NCBI GenBank assembly: GCA_947069175.1
Contig: CAMTDV010000013.1
Span: 29,577,857-29,641,856, forward strand
DNA length: 64,000 nucleotides
Reading direction: 5' to 3'
Origin: Scalesia atractyloides
Taxonomy: Eukaryota > Streptophyta > Magnoliopsida > Asterales > Asteraceae
Position numbers and translations under genes: made by a program. The first letter of the stretch is position 1. Each line of letters starts with the position of its first letter. Of this stretch, positions 46,113 to 57,709 are shown one piece after another. The notes under the pieces are model-generated. The model did no database searches and had not been told where the DNA came from. It was given only the letters and a program-made list of their open reading frames with translations.

Positions 46113-46369
46113 GAGCTTTTTATTTATTTTATCTATTTTAAGTTAAATTATTTACTAATTATAAATATTTAATATTTAATTGATTATTTATTTTATTTTA
46201 TTTTATTTTATTAGGATTATTTTAAACCTTTGTTATTATAATATATATTATATAAATTTTAATATATAAAATAATAAACAAAAATGTTAAAAATCAACCG
46301 CCATAAATAGCCACACTTAGATTAATAATTGGGGCGGGTTTTCGAAACCCGATTTACACAGATGTTAAA

Positions 46370-46384
46370 GTATCCCTACTTTTA
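46370..46384 (-). other. Polypurine tract, Tekay-like element
   Basis: Minus strand AAAAGTAGGGATAC immediately before the 3' LTR, after CGGGACGAAATTTCT. Confidence 0.8.
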
Positions 46385-46402
46385 GAAATTTCGTCCCGAA
46401 AT

Positions 46403-46632
46403 TTAAGTAGTAGTTGTAATCGGAAAAAGATGCGGGTATTTTTCGCGCATTGAGTCTTCACGTTCCCAAGTAAACTCGGGCCCTCGTTTTGACTCCCAAC
46501 GCACCCTGACGATTAGAATACGACTTCGCCTCAAACGCTTCTCTTTGAAATCCATGATTTCCACTGGTCTTTCAATGAAATGCATTGATTCATCAACTTG
46601 AATATCTTCCAGAGGGATATGGAGGTTTTCGT
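46403..46632 (-). pseudogene. Chromodomain end of pol, Tekay-like
   Basis: Reads VEIMDFKEKRLRRSRILIVR, VRWESKRGPEFTWEREDSMR and EKYPHLF, the chromodomain C-terminal to integrase that steers chromoviruses to heterochromatin. It is joined to the integrase frame by a frame change near 46630. Confidence 0.88.
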
Positions 46633-47961
46633 CAGCGAGGCACTTTTTTCAAGTTTGATACGTGAAACGTCGGATGAATTCTGTTGAGTTCTTCTGGTAG
46701 GTTAAGCTTGTATGCTACAGGACCTACTCTTTTGAGTATCTTGAATGGTCCCACATAGTGTGGTGATAGCTTGCCCTTTTGACCAAAACGAACCACTCCC
46801 TTCCACGGTGATACTTTCAAAAGTACTTGATCACCAACGCAAAACTCTAAGGGCTTTCCTCGTTTGTCAGCATAACTCTTTTGACGACTTTGAGCCGCTA
46901 GAAGATTTTTTCGAATTTGAAGAATTTTGTCGGTTGTTTCTTGAATCAACTCAGGTCCGGTGATTTGCGCTTCTCCAATTTCATGCCAACATACGGTAGA
47001 TCGGCATTTACGAGCATATAAAGCTTCAAAAGGAGCCATACCGATACTTGAATGATAGCTATTGTTGTACGAAAACTCAACTAACGGTAGGTGAGTGTCC
47101 TAATTACCTTTGAAGTCTATGACACATGCTCGCAGCATATCTTAGAGGTTTGGATGGTGCGCTCAGATTGACCATCAATTTGAGGGTGAAAGGCGATGTT
47201 GAGGTCTAAACGTGTACCCAAAGCGGATTGTACGGCTTGCCATGTTCGTAAAGTGAAAAGACCATCCCGGTCTGAAATGATGCTTAACGGTACAACATAA
47301 CGGCTTACGATCTCGTTGATGTAGATACGAGCTAACTTCTCGTTCTTGAAGTGCTCGCGAATTGGAATGAAATGAGCTGATTTTGTAAGACGATCAATGC
47401 TTACCCATATGGTGTCATACCCACTGGAGGTGTGAGGTAACCCGGTAATGAAATCCATGGTTATGTTTTCCCACTTCCATACAGGTATCTCGGGTTGGAC
47501 AAGAAGTCCTGATGGTCTTTGATGTTTAGCTTTCACTTTGGAACATGTCAGGCACTTGGAAACAAAAACAGCGATATCTTCTTCATACCAGGCCACCACT
47601 AGGTGTATCGTAAGTCTTGATACATCTTATCGGCTCCTGGATGTATTGAGTATCGTGTTTTGTGTGCCTCATTCATGAGGAAAACACGAAGGTTGTCACC
47701 ATCGGGAATCCAAATACAGTTTAAATAGGAAAGAATACCATCGGATTTGGTTTCGAATTTGAGCTCAGCTCCACAAGACAACTCATCGCGTACGTCATTT
47801 TCCGTTACGGAAGTATTTTTAGCTGCCCGTATTCGATCTTTGAAGTCGGTTACAATTTGAGAACATAGAAGATGAATGGTAGTTGCATAACCCTTTCGAC
47901 TGAGTGCATCAGCCACCACATGCCTTGCCAGGATGATATCGAATCTCACAGTCGTAATCAT
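46632..47961 (-). pseudogene. Integrase, Tekay-like
   Basis: Zinc-binding part: AHKTRYSIHPGADKMYQDL (His pair) near 47660, then CLTCSKVKAKHQRPSGLL (Cys pair) near 47550. Core 47599-47117: MDFITGLP (first Asp), ISDRDGLF (second Asp), HPQIDGQSERTIQT (Glu), so the DDE triad is present. C-terminal part 47039-46632 includes MAPFEALYARKCRSTVCWHE and HPTFHVSNLKKV. A stop near 47600, a frame break near 47110 and others separate these pieces. Confidence 0.92.
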
Positions 47962-48420
47962 TGAGGAGTTCGACCCATCGTCGTTGCCTCATGTTCAACT
48001 TGGTACCCTGATTTGATGAAGTATGTTGGAGACTCCTTGTGGCAGTGTATAGTTTTTCACACTTTGGTACATAGAGATAATGTCTCCATATCTTTAGTGC
48101 GAACACACTGCTCCAGGTTGTCGTGAGTGGTATAAGTTCTTTTCGTGCACTTTGAGTGACTAGAGGCATAGGCTATCAACTTTCCTCTTTGCATTAGAAC
48201 ACAACCTAACCCTTGTCCTGAGCGTCGCAATAAACTACAAATCTTCGCTAACCCTCAGGGAGTGTAAGGATAGGATGCATCACAAAGCTTTTGCTCAAAG
48301 TTTGAAAAGCCTCCCCTTGCTTGGGTCCCAAATAAAGGTTTCTTGTGAGTTAAGGCCATGAGTGGAACGCGATACGAGAAATCGGCAATGAAGCATCGAT
48401 AATATCCAGCAAGCAAGAAG
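47600..48420 (-). pseudogene. RNase H region, Tekay-like
   Basis: Recognisable through VFALKIWRHYLYVPKCEKLY, RRWVELLNDYDCEIRYHPGK and VADALSRKGY, the standard RNase H to integrase link. The N-terminal part near 48180-48420 is heavily frameshifted. Confidence 0.82.
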
Positions 48421-48422
48421 AC

Positions 48423-49462
48423 CTAACTTGGTAGGAGTACTGGCGCTTGCCATTCTTGTACTGCCTTGATTTGAAGGTCGATGATCCGTTTGTCATTAAC
48501 GGCATGACCAAGAAATTGTACCTCTTTTAACCAGAATTCACATTTTGAGAACTTAGCGTAAAGCTTTTCAGTCCTCAAGAGTGTAAGAATAAGTCGAAGG
48601 TGTCGCTCATGATCGGATTTTGACTTGGAGTAGATAAGAATGTCGTCAATGAAGACTATGACAAAACGGTCAAGATAGGGTTTGCACACCCTATTCATCA
48701 AATCCATGAAGACAGCAGGAGCATTGGTTAACCCGAAAGGCATAACCATGAACTCGTAATGACCATAACGAGTTCGAAAGGCAGTTTTTGGAATATCTTC
48801 TTCGCGCAATCTAAGCTGATGATAACCAGAACGAAGGTCGATTTTTGAAAAGCAGGTGGCACCTTGAAGTTGATCTAGAAGGTCATCAATACGAGGCAAT
48901 GGATAGCGATCCTTAACAGTCAACTTTTGAGTTCTCTATAATCAATGCACATGCAAAACGTTCCATCTTTCTTCTTCACAAAAAGAACAGGTGCACCCCA
49001 AGGCGACGAGCTAGGACGTATGAATCCTTTGCCAGTCAGCTCTTGCAGTTGACTAGCCAACTCTTGCATCTCAGATGGGGCTAACCTATAGGGAGATTTC
49101 GTGACTGGTGTAGCACCAGGCACCAGATCGATTCGAAATTCGACTTCTTGCACAGGAGGAAGTCCTGAAACATCGTCGGGAAATACTTGAGGAAATTCTT
49201 TCACGATTGGAATATCTTCGAGCTTCCTTTCCTTGCCTTCCTTCTTGACGATGTGAGCTAGAAATGCGACGTAATCCTTGCAAAGATATCTTCGAGCTTG
49301 AAGACATGACATCAATTTGAGCCCTTTCGAAGGAGTTTCTCCAAAGATACGTAGTGTCTGACCATCAGCGAGGGGAATACGAATGAACTTTTCATGACAC
49401 ACTACTTCGGCGTGATGCTGGCTGAGCCAGTCTATACCGATGATCACATACAAACTTCCCAA
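48423..49462 (-). pseudogene. Reverse transcriptase, Tekay-like
   Basis: Two overlapping frames give a nearly complete RT: SDVSGLPPVQEVEFRIDLVP-type lead, SSSPWGAPVLFVKKKDGTFC, CIDYRELKS, then TVKDRYPLPRIDDLLDQLQG, GATCFSKIDLRSGYHQLRLR and FGLTNAPAVFMDLMNRV. The catalytic VIVFIDDILIYSKS lies near 48660 and FSKCEFWLKEVQFLGH follows. A frame change near 48921 is the main lesion. Confidence 0.93.
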
Positions 49463-49465
49463 TTT

Positions 49466-49735
49466 CTATGGGAAATCGTGATCATTTAGAGTAAGAGTAC
49501 AATCACGTATTATTGAATTTAACGAAATGGGTTCTACATCAGCAACTTCCACCGTGAACGATTCAGCCAGACTAACACGAGGTAGGTCGAGAATAGATTC
49601 GAATTCTAAAGATACAAACCTCTTATCCGCACCAGTATCGAATAATATGGACGCATAACTACCATTTATGAGAAACGTACCATTGACCACATTGTTGTCA
49701 GCCCTTGCTTGGTTGGCGTTGATATTGAAAGCCCT
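49466..49735 (-). pseudogene. Aspartic protease, Tekay-like
   Basis: Contains FLINGSYASILFDTGADKRF with the DTG catalytic motif near 49640, preceded by the zinc-knuckle region and followed by GSLYVIIGIDWLSQHHAEV, the usual flap/dimer landmark. Confidence 0.9.
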
Positions 49736-49739
49736 TCCT

Positions 49740-51042
49740 CTAGCAGGTGAGTGAGCTTGATTAGCTTAGTTCACTGGGTTTGCTTGGGCTTGGGCATTGA
49801 TGATGTTCACCAGGCGGGGGCAAGTATTTCGGAAGTGGGTTCGGTCACCACAGTTAAATAGGCTCTTATGGGCTGCATCATGGGGTAGTTGGCTTGGTAG
49901 TAAGGTCGGGTCATGGGTTGGGTAGGTGGTAAAAGTAAGGGTTGTTGGGCTTGGCCCACCGTTTGATTTTGGGTTTGGGTTGGAGGCTTATTACGGTTTG
50001 ATCGTTGGAGAGTACATCAAGTTTGGATTGTGTGACCTACACGGCCACAACTTATGCAGTATTGGCAAGGGTTCTCAGGAGGGTGATGGTACTGGCAACG
50101 GTTACATTTTGGGTGTGGGCCAGTGTATAGCTTTTTGAATGGTGCGGCTGGAGGGGCGACTTGTGTGATTGGAGCAGCAGTGATGGGAGGGTTGGTTTGG
50201 GTGACGGTGAAGTTCTTGCCATTTCACTTCTCTTACCAGCGAACTTTGAGGATGAACCTGATTGGGTTGGAGTTGGGGCTTCAACAGGTGTTTTCTTCTT
50301 CTCATCTTTAAAATCTCCATTTCGAATGCGATTTTCAGTAAGTTCCGTAGCTAATTCCATAGCAGCTTCGAGTGTTGCAGGAGAAGTGCTTAAAACCGGA
50401 TCTTGAATTTTCGAGGGGAGGCCTCGAATATAGTGCTCGATCAAGCGTTATAACGGAGTGAACAGGTTGGGGACCATCTGGTTCAACTCGAGAAATCTCT
50501 TGTTGTATGAGGTGTGATCCCCTTCCTTTTGCTTTAGAGAGTAGAATTCGTCTTCTAGCTTCTTGATCTCGCTTCTAGGGCAGAAGGTCTCGTCATGATT
50601 TCCCTTAATTCTTCCCATGATAAGGCCATCGCATCTTCCACACCTCGCTTGCCTTTTTCCGTGTTCCACCAGGTAAGTGCTACCCTAAACAGACGTCCTG
50701 TAGCGTAGCGTACCTTGCGATCCTCAGGACAGTCGCAATTGAGAAAGGTGTTTTCCATCTCCTCAAACCAATGGAGGAGAGCGGTGACACGTCAGTCCCT
50801 TCATATTTTGGGGGATCGCAGGACTTGAAGTGTTTGTAGGTACATTTAGTGGTTTTGGGAGGAGGGTTGGCGACGTTTTGACCTCCTTGGTTCGGAGGGT
50901 TGATGGGATTTGCGGCTAGAGCTTGTTGAACTTGTAGAACGAGGTCAGGAAGTACCGCAGCCATTTGTTGAGCAATCTGTGTGGCCATGCGTTCGCTCGA
51001 CCTTCCTGACCTTCTACCTCCTCGTAAGTGCCTAGCAGACAT
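49740..51042 (-). pseudogene. gag, Tekay-like
   Basis: Starts ATG 51042, MSARHLRGGRRSGRSSERMA, TQIAQQMAAVLPDLVLQVQQ. Capsid landmarks: CTYKHFKSCDPPKYEGT, ENTFLNCDCPEDRKVRYATG, ALTWWNTEKGKRGVEDAMAL, SEIKKLEDEFYSLKQKEGDH and IEHYIRGLPSKIQDPVL. Two zinc-binding segments follow: CNRCQYHHPPENPCQYCISCGRVGH (about 50080-50010; first 18 residues cover the CX2C) and FNCGDRTHFRNTCPRL near 49850. Frameshifts occur near 50800, 50590 and 50050. Confidence 0.9.
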
Positions 51043-51856
51043 CTACAGGAATATATGTAGGGAGATTGTGAGTTTGATAATTTTCTAGGTGTCATTTGTC
51101 GTAAAAAGAATGAAAAACAACATTTATAAATAACTGAAGAAAATAACTTAACTACATCCATAGGATGTCTTGGGCTTGCTCATGTTTAGGCCTCCAAATG
51201 TCTCCCATACTGTATAGTCATGTGGGCCCCCATGACTATTGGGCTTGGTAGGGTTCACATTGGTATCGGCTGGATAACACTCGCATCACCCGAATGAAAA
51301 TCGTAAAACATGATTGCGAGATATAAGGCCGGAGGGTGTCCAGGTGTAGACACAATGACATCTCAAAGTGGGGTTAGTTCACACGATGTTTGGTATAGCA
51401 TGCTTTGGCCTAATAGGTCCTTCGTACTCTCATCGTTAGTCCCCAGGTAGGCAAACTGGTCCTTTTATTTTGGATTTATACGAATGCCAAGCCTAGACAG
51501 GACGTTCCGACTACCGGTACTCACACCCTTCCAGTTACTACATGCCCGTCGTGAAAACTCACTTTGATGTGATTTGAAAAATATGAAAACATTGCAAAAA
51601 CCTTTGAAAAGAATCATTGAAATTGTGAAATCATGAGGTGTGTGCTTTCATAGGTATGATACGTTATTGAGATATGAACTATGATGAACATTGCATGTAC
51701 TTGTGAGAGTGCTTGCATAAAATTGTGTGTGAAAATAAACATGAAACATATAAACATCATGAATTTTGCATGTAACACATAAACACTTAAAATCTAATCA
51801 ACTATAGTATAGGCTCTAAGGGTCTAATAACCTATCCTATTTCCCTTAGTCACAAG
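51043..51856 (-). other. Untranslated leader, Tekay-like element
   Basis: Lies between the PBS and the gag start; no coding frame. Expected 5' leader of the genomic RNA. Confidence 0.7.
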
Positions 51857-51868
51857 CTCTGATACCAA
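51857..51868 (-). other. Primer binding site, initiator tRNA-Met
   Basis: Minus strand TGGTATCAGAGC, two bases after the 5' LTR end. Confidence 0.93.
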
Positions 51869-52895
51869 TCTGTCACACCACAACCCGCAGCGGAATAAAA
51901 GTTGGGGCATGATTGTGTTATCACCAAAGCTCATGATATTTACTAATAAGTTTCATATTTATTAAATTGAAATTAACTTCAAATATTCAACACAAAATTC
52001 ATACAAACACAAACAATAAACCAAAAGATTGTTCCAAACGAAATAACTTGTTTATTCTTCTAAGGCCATTCATATGTGTTTCTTTCCTCAGCTTGTTCAC
52101 CTGTATCATGCGTAAAAAAGAAAATTTGGGTCAACAAAAGTTGGCGAGTGAACCTTGATAAAACATTTAAATAATTGAATTATATTGTCGTTTAAATAAA
52201 ATTGTACATGAATCATCTGTGAACAGATGCATATATATATCCAATCACAAACCACATTGTATGAACACATGACATGATGAATGATGTATTTGAGATCAAG
52301 GCTCAATCAAACGGAGCCGATCTAATGAGGCACCTGATGCTCAACCCGTATCCCACGAGGAACTGATGGGCCTAATGAAATGATTTCACTGAAATGATAA
52401 AATGTATCCACATATAAACCACATAACAACTTACACATTTGATCATGAAATGATATTAGCACAAGTATTAAATAAAACAAAAGAAATTGTACGACAAATG
52501 ATACACCCCAAAACATGATTAAAACGGGGAATTCGTAGAGATTCACTCACAGTGGGTGTGTATTCTTGATTGAAGAGAAGCGCGCACGAGTTGGGGGTTT
52601 AACCGGTGAAGGAGTACTAACCTAAAATAATAACGCGATAACTCGATAAATAAATAAACTAATATTTTGGTTAAAAACCTTTGTTTAGATTTTTAAGTTA
52701 TTTTTTTTTGAGTTTTATTGATATTTTAAACCCTTTGAAAATCTATATTTTTAAACATTTTAATCGATTTTTCATTTAATAATAAGCCATAAAATAAATT
52801 ATTAGAAAAATAAAAATAAAATAATATATTAAGAAAATCTTGTCAGTCTGACAAGGCTGTCAGTCCGGTCGGTTTGATTGTGTGATAAGCATGCG

Positions 52896-52970
52896 TGTGG
52901 TGAGATTCGAACCCGTGACCTCTCGGTTGCGTGCACGCAGCTCTTTCAACTGAGCTACGTGTCTAACCCG
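52896..52970 (-). other. tRNA-like module 1, 5' LTR
   Basis: Minus strand CGGGTTAGACACGTAGCTCA, A-box-like TAGCTCAGTTG, B-box-like GGTTCGAATCT. Confidence 0.75.
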
Positions 52971-53060
52971 AAAGAATCTGGATTTTAATTATACTTATAC
53001 ACATTTTAGGTTCATTCAAATTTAAATTAAATTTTAAAAAGGAATTTAACTGATCCGGCC

Positions 53061-53142
53061 GGTGTGAACCAAGGGACTCGAACCCGAGACCTTGGTTGTG
53101 CTTCGCACCCAGCCCAACCAACTGGGCTGGGTATCTAACCCG
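53061..53142 (-). other. tRNA-like module 2, 5' LTR
   Basis: CAGCCCAGTTGGTTGGGCTG hairpin, then AACCAAG..CTTGGTT stem enclosing GGTTCGAGTCC. Confidence 0.78.
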
Positions 53143-53230
53143 ACAGAACTTGCATTTTAAATATATTTATATACTAAATATGCGTATACAGAAATGGTAG
53201 ATTTAAAAAGAATTTAAAGTGGTCCGGCCG

Positions 53231-53307
53231 GTGTGTGAGTGTGGATTTGAACCTGCGACGTGTGGGTATGTTTGCACACAGTCCACCACTGGACTGTGTG
53301 TCTAACC
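53231..53307 (-). other. tRNA-like module 3, 5' LTR
   Basis: Perfect 11-bp hairpin (53275-53285 with 53290-53300), A-box-like CAGTCCAGTGG, B-box-like GGTTCAAATCC. Confidence 0.78.
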
Positions 53308-53616
53308 TGTTTGAAACTTATAATTTAAATACATAAAACACGAGTTTCCCTTCATCTTCTTCATTTTTAAATTCGAACCAAAACTTGTACCCGCCCGTTT
53401 AAATCCGATTCAACTCTGATTTCTATCAGTATGCGACGCTAATCAAGTAACATTCAAAGGAAAAGAGCAGGAGTCTACCGTAGAACAGAAGTGGAGGATC
53501 ACGATTGCCGGTGGTGGATTTCCGGTGGTTGACTGCGTTTTCCGGCGAGCATGGGGGGTTGAGTAGAGGAACAATGTGAGTAGAATGAGCGAGTTTTGAT
53601 TGTGGATTAGGGATGG

Positions 53617-53626
53617 GTATTTATAG
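53617..53626 (-). promoter_or_regulatory. LTR TATA box, 5' LTR
   Basis: Minus strand CTATAAATAC upstream of the three sense modules. This copy would drive the genomic RNA. Confidence 0.6.
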
Positions 53627-53842
53627 GCGAAATAGGGTGGGTTGATTTCGGTTTGTTTGGAAACAAAACTGATTGATTTCCTCAAATTAAAATGGATTGA
53701 TTCCGGTTTTGGAAGGGTTATACGCAATTGCCAGCCGGAATCCAGTAGGGTCGAGATTGGCGGGTTCGTTGGTTTGAACCCGTCGGCATTCATCCGGGTT
53801 CTGGATATAAAGCTTATTTGTTTTCTAATCCAAACCAATAAG

Positions 53843-53913
53843 TGTGTGCGGCTTAGTGGTGTTGGTGGTGTGTTGACCCGGGAACCCGGGTTCGATCCCA
53901 GTTCACCCTCTTT
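53843..53913 (+). other. Antisense tRNA-like module plus T4, 5' LTR
   Basis: GCGGCTTAGTGGTGTTGGTG then CCCGGGTTCGATCCCAG (GGTTCGATCCC), followed by CTCTTTTG. Confidence 0.7.
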
Positions 53914-54023
53914 TGAGTTTTTTATTTATTTTATCTATTTTTTGTTAAATCATTTACTATTATAAATATTTAATATTTTATTGATTATTTATTTTATTTT
54001 ATTAGAATTATTTTAAACCTTTG

Positions 54024-54086
<63 letters not shown>

Positions 54087-54192
54087 CATAAAACAATAAA
54101 CAAAAATGTTAAAAATCAACCGCCATAAATAGCCACACTTAGATTAATAATTTGGGGTGGGTTTTCGAAACCCGATTTACACAGATGTTACA

Positions 54193-55190
54193 AAATGATC
54201 CTAATATTTGAATTTATAGGGGACGATTTCAGTTTCAAAAGGATTGAGGTTTCAGTTGAAGGATAGTCCGATGATTGATGGTGGTCATATGCGTTTACAG
54301 GTTGTCTCCTAGCTTGCATAAGGAAACTCGGTGGTGCAGGATATGTCATCGAAATCAATCATGAAGGATTGATCTACTTTCCTTGTTTGGGACGATGATT
54401 TGGGCGGTAACGGAGATTCGAATTTATAATCCAAAGGATACGAATACTTAAAAGAATTTTAATTATGGTACAAACAACAAATCCATAGGCGGTGAGGTTG
54501 TTATGCGCGGGTTTGTTTAGACGTAGGTTCGCACTCGACGGTCTCTGGCTTTCTTTTTATTATATATATTATATATATATATATATATATGAACTTGGAG
54601 GCAAATACAAATTAACACTAAACTTTAAGTTTAGTAACACTGTTGATTTGCTCTATGAAGTTAAAGTTCAACTTAAAAGTGTTGTTTATATAAAACTATA
54701 CATAGGTTTGTATATATTAATATAGACATATATTTTAGAATGATTAAAGGAGGAAGAAGAAAATATAAAAACAAGATTTTCATTATTATTGAGAGTACAT
54801 ATGGAAAGTCTAAAATGGTTCAGGTTTTTTTTCGTGGTTCCATATTTGACAAATGTTACATTCATGAATACTAGTTTGCATCCGTTATCTAATATTATCA
54901 AACAAACACAAACAGATTCATTTATTTAACGAACGAATTCAAATATAAAATCTTGTTCGATAAGTGTTTATGAGCAGTTTGCAAACATATTTATTTCCTC
55001 CACGAACGACAACAAACAAGACCCTATTCATGTCGGTTCGGTTCATTTACAGCCTACCTATATCTATATTACATGCTATAAAAATAAAATAAAAACGTTT
55101 TTTTTTTCATGATGTTACAAAGGGTGTTATGTACGGTTACCTCAACTAAAGACGAAATTTTCTCGCTCTCTCTCTCTCTATATATATATA
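54193..55190. other. Tekay insertion flank, no gene seen
   Basis: Begins with target duplication AAATG. Contains TA tracts near 54560 and a TTCGGTTCATTTACAGCC phrase near 55035 like an eroded hAT end. The same sequence is at 60693-61638. Confidence 0.5.
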
Positions 55191-55590
55191 GGGGAGAGTT
55201 ATCTTGAGAACGCTAAACATTGTGAAACCGTGAGAACAAATGAAAAAACCAATCAAATTTTTTTTAATACAAACTTCAGTATAGTTAAAATACAACCTTA
55301 AAAAAAGAATTTACTATTTAAATAATTAATCTTTCCTCTCAAAATCACTCTTAACAAAAATTTTACACATGTGTATTGTATTTACACATGTGTAAATGAT
55401 AAACTTACACATGTTAAATTTTCATTATTTCCAAATACATGTAAATTTAATTTGGAATATTGTATTCGAATAACAATCATAAGTGTAAAAAGAAATTTTG
55501 AATTTGAAATGTTTTTTACCTAAGTTTTTGCGGTTTTTTCATTTGTTTTCACTGTTATGCGATATTTAGCGTTCTAATTTAAACTTCCCC
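55191..55590. mobile_element. 400-bp MITE in (TA)n, family 1
   Basis: About 59-bp imperfect inverted repeats: GGGGAGAGTTATCTTGAGAA...CAAATGAAAAAACC and its mirror, sharing GAACGCTAAA and ACAAATGAAAAAACC. Bounded by TATATA on both sides. Interior has ACACATGTGTAAAT-type palindromes. No transposase. Confidence 0.8.
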
Positions 55591-55657
55591 TATAAATATA
55601 CATATATATATATATAGTATGTATGTATGTATGTATGTATATATATATATATATATA

Positions 55658-56030
55658 GGGGAGGGCTATCTTGAGAACGCTAAATATTGCAAGAACAGAG
55701 AGAACGAATGAAAAAATCAATTAAAACCATTTTCTAATACGATCATCTTATTAATTAAAATACAATAAAATCACTTTTATTAGATTTTTTATACATGTGT
55801 AAATATAACAAATTTACACATGTGTAAATAACAAACTTACACATATGTAAATTTTCTTTATTTCCAATTCACGTAAATTTAAATGTGTAAATTAAATTTT
55901 TAGAATTGTATTCAAATAATAAGGACAAATGTAAAAAGAAATTTTGAATTTCACTTATTTTTGATCAAGTTTTAGTGGTTTTTTCATTCGTTCTTTCGAT
56001 TCTTACGATATTTAATGTTCTCATTAAACA
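55658..56030. mobile_element. MITE in (TA)n, family 1, right end decayed
   Basis: Left end GGGGAGGGCTATCTTGAGAA as in the 55191 copy. The right arm keeps TTTTTTCATTCGTTCT and TTAATGTTCTCATTAAA but lacks the final CCCC. TA tracts flank it. Confidence 0.75.
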
Positions 56031-57130
56031 CACACAAATATATATATATAATATATATATATACAGACACGTTTAAAATGTTCAAAGTATTAAATATTAG
56101 ATATCAAAAAAGTTAAGGAATTAGCTATAATATGGAGTTTAACAAAGTTTTTGTTATTTTAATGTTTGAGTTTCTAATGTATCTAATATTGTATATAATA
56201 AAAAAATAATTGTGAATAATTTTTATTCAACATTGGTTATTTTTTTTCTTTTTTTTTTAATTTGACATAACTTATAGGAATACAAAAACATTATATTTTT
56301 TAGTTAATTTATGTTTCTAACCTTTAACTTTAATATAGGTATCATACAACCTCTAACACTAATAATTCATTTTTTATAAGTGATTTACGTTTATACCTAA
56401 GAACTTTAACATATTTGTATACGAAAGTTTAATAATAATTCATTTTCTAATAAGGGATTTACGTTTCAACCCCATACTTTGATAGAGTAAAGTTTTATAA
56501 AGTTATTTTTTCTTTTTTACAAATATTTGTTCTTTTATTTTTTATAAGTTTAATTTCTCTTTATATAAATATATTATTTATTTAACTTATTATAATTAAA
56601 GTTAACATTTAACTCTAGACGTGTTTACTTAATTGTGTTGCTTGCTTGTTTTTACCGTCGTTTAGAATAAAGCCTACATGGTGTATACTAACATTTCAAT
56701 ATATCAGGCAACTGTTTTAAATATTTTTTATTTACCTTATTATAGTTAAAGTCATCTTTAATTTCTATACATGTTTACCTAACTGTGTTGTTTACATAGT
56801 TTTATCGTAAGGTAGATTAAAATATGCATGGTCTATAACATATCATCGTCATATCAAGTACAAATACATCCCGCTGTGAAATCCTAGTTACATATTGTAG
56901 AACATGGGTCACAATTGTGATATAAAAAATTATATAAATAAATATAAAAATTGTAAAGATACTCTCTTTACATAATTTTGGGAAATTATAGTACCGTACC
57001 GTGTACAAATCCATACAAAATTAAATATGAAATACAACATATTTAAATAAATCGATTCAAATTTATGTCTTTGGCAAGAGCTTGAGAAGCGTCTTCTTGT
57101 ACAATTTTCGCTACGAAAACTTGAACCGCG
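56031..57130. other. Unassigned AT-rich stretch
   Basis: No gene recognised. The same stretch recurs at about 62580-63710 with few changes. Confidence 0.4.
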
Positions 57131-57709
57131 TCTCCTTGTGCGATTCTTCTTGGCTGGAAAAATAAACAAAGTGATGTTGACGGTTGTGGCTGAGGCACGT
57201 GTTCAACACGCTTCCCTTAAAACAGATTTCGCGCCTCTACTTAAGACGAGGCGTCTGTTTACAAGGGTACAACAGACGAAGCAGTATGTACTGCCGGAGA
57301 TGGCTCACGCGCCTGAGGTTACAACGGTTAATTATAGTGTTTGAACTTATGGAACAAATAAGGATGTGATGGTGGTGGAAACGAGTAGAGATGACTCCTC
57401 TCTCTAGTTGGTCTTCAAGTGTTCATCCTTCTTCAAGTATTCTTCATGTATTATGATTATGTATTTTTCTTGTAGTAACAAAAAGAAGCACATAGCCTAC
57501 TAATTTTACAAGAATTAAGGATTAGTGAAAGGTTTTACTTAATTAGTCACTTAATTAGAGACTTAAAACTCTAATAAAACTAATTAAATATCATCAAGAA
57601 GCTCTACTCAAGAGTTTCTGTATTATTCACCACATGAAGATTCCAACAAATATTTATAATTTCATTAAATTATAAGTATACTAAATATCCATACACCAAA
57701 TTTCCAACA
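57131..57709 (-). mobile_element. Copia-type 3' LTR (left limit uncertain)
   Basis: Minus strand reads CATGTGGGGGAT (polypurine tract, 57710-57721) then TGTTGGAAATTTGG, the classic beginning of a plant copia LTR. The sequence then runs left into a region with small frames at 57138-57344 that are not convincing genes. The end of the LTR was not identified. The left part of this region is repeated at 63710-64000. Confidence 0.6.

Larger units (their letters stand above)
44066..46369 (-). repeat. 3' LTR of the Tekay-like element
   Basis: 2304 bp. Plus strand TGTCACACC...CAGATGTTAAA; the sense-strand tip has decayed from TGTAACATC to TTTAACATC. Very similar to 51871-54192. Confidence 0.92.
44066..54192 (-). 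mobile_element. Tekay/Del-type chromovirus, complete but decayed
   Basis: A 10.1-kb Ty3/gypsy element on the minus strand: 5' LTR 51871-54192, PBS for initiator tRNA-Met, gag, protease, RT, RNase H, integrase, chromodomain, polypurine tract, 3' LTR 44066-46369. An identical 5-bp duplication on both sides shows it has not been rearranged as a whole. Assignment to the Tekay/Del lineage rests on the gag start (MSARHLRGGRR), the zinc knuckles and the chromodomain end (FTWEREDSMREKYPHLF). Frame breaks in gag, RNase H and integrase mean it cannot be autonomous now. The LTRs carry tRNA-like modules. Confidence 0.94.
51871..54192 (-). repeat. 5' LTR of the Tekay-like element
   Basis: 2322 bp, intact TG...CA tips (TGTCACACC...GATGTTACA on plus). 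Holds a (TA)n tract at about 54027-54080 that is absent or different in the partner LTR. Confidence 0.93.

Noticed and set aside
57138..57344. 68-codon frame conserved at 63719-63925
   Set aside because: Both copies are in the recent tandem duplication, the opposite strand is also open, and the region is next to a copia LTR. Conservation carries no weight.
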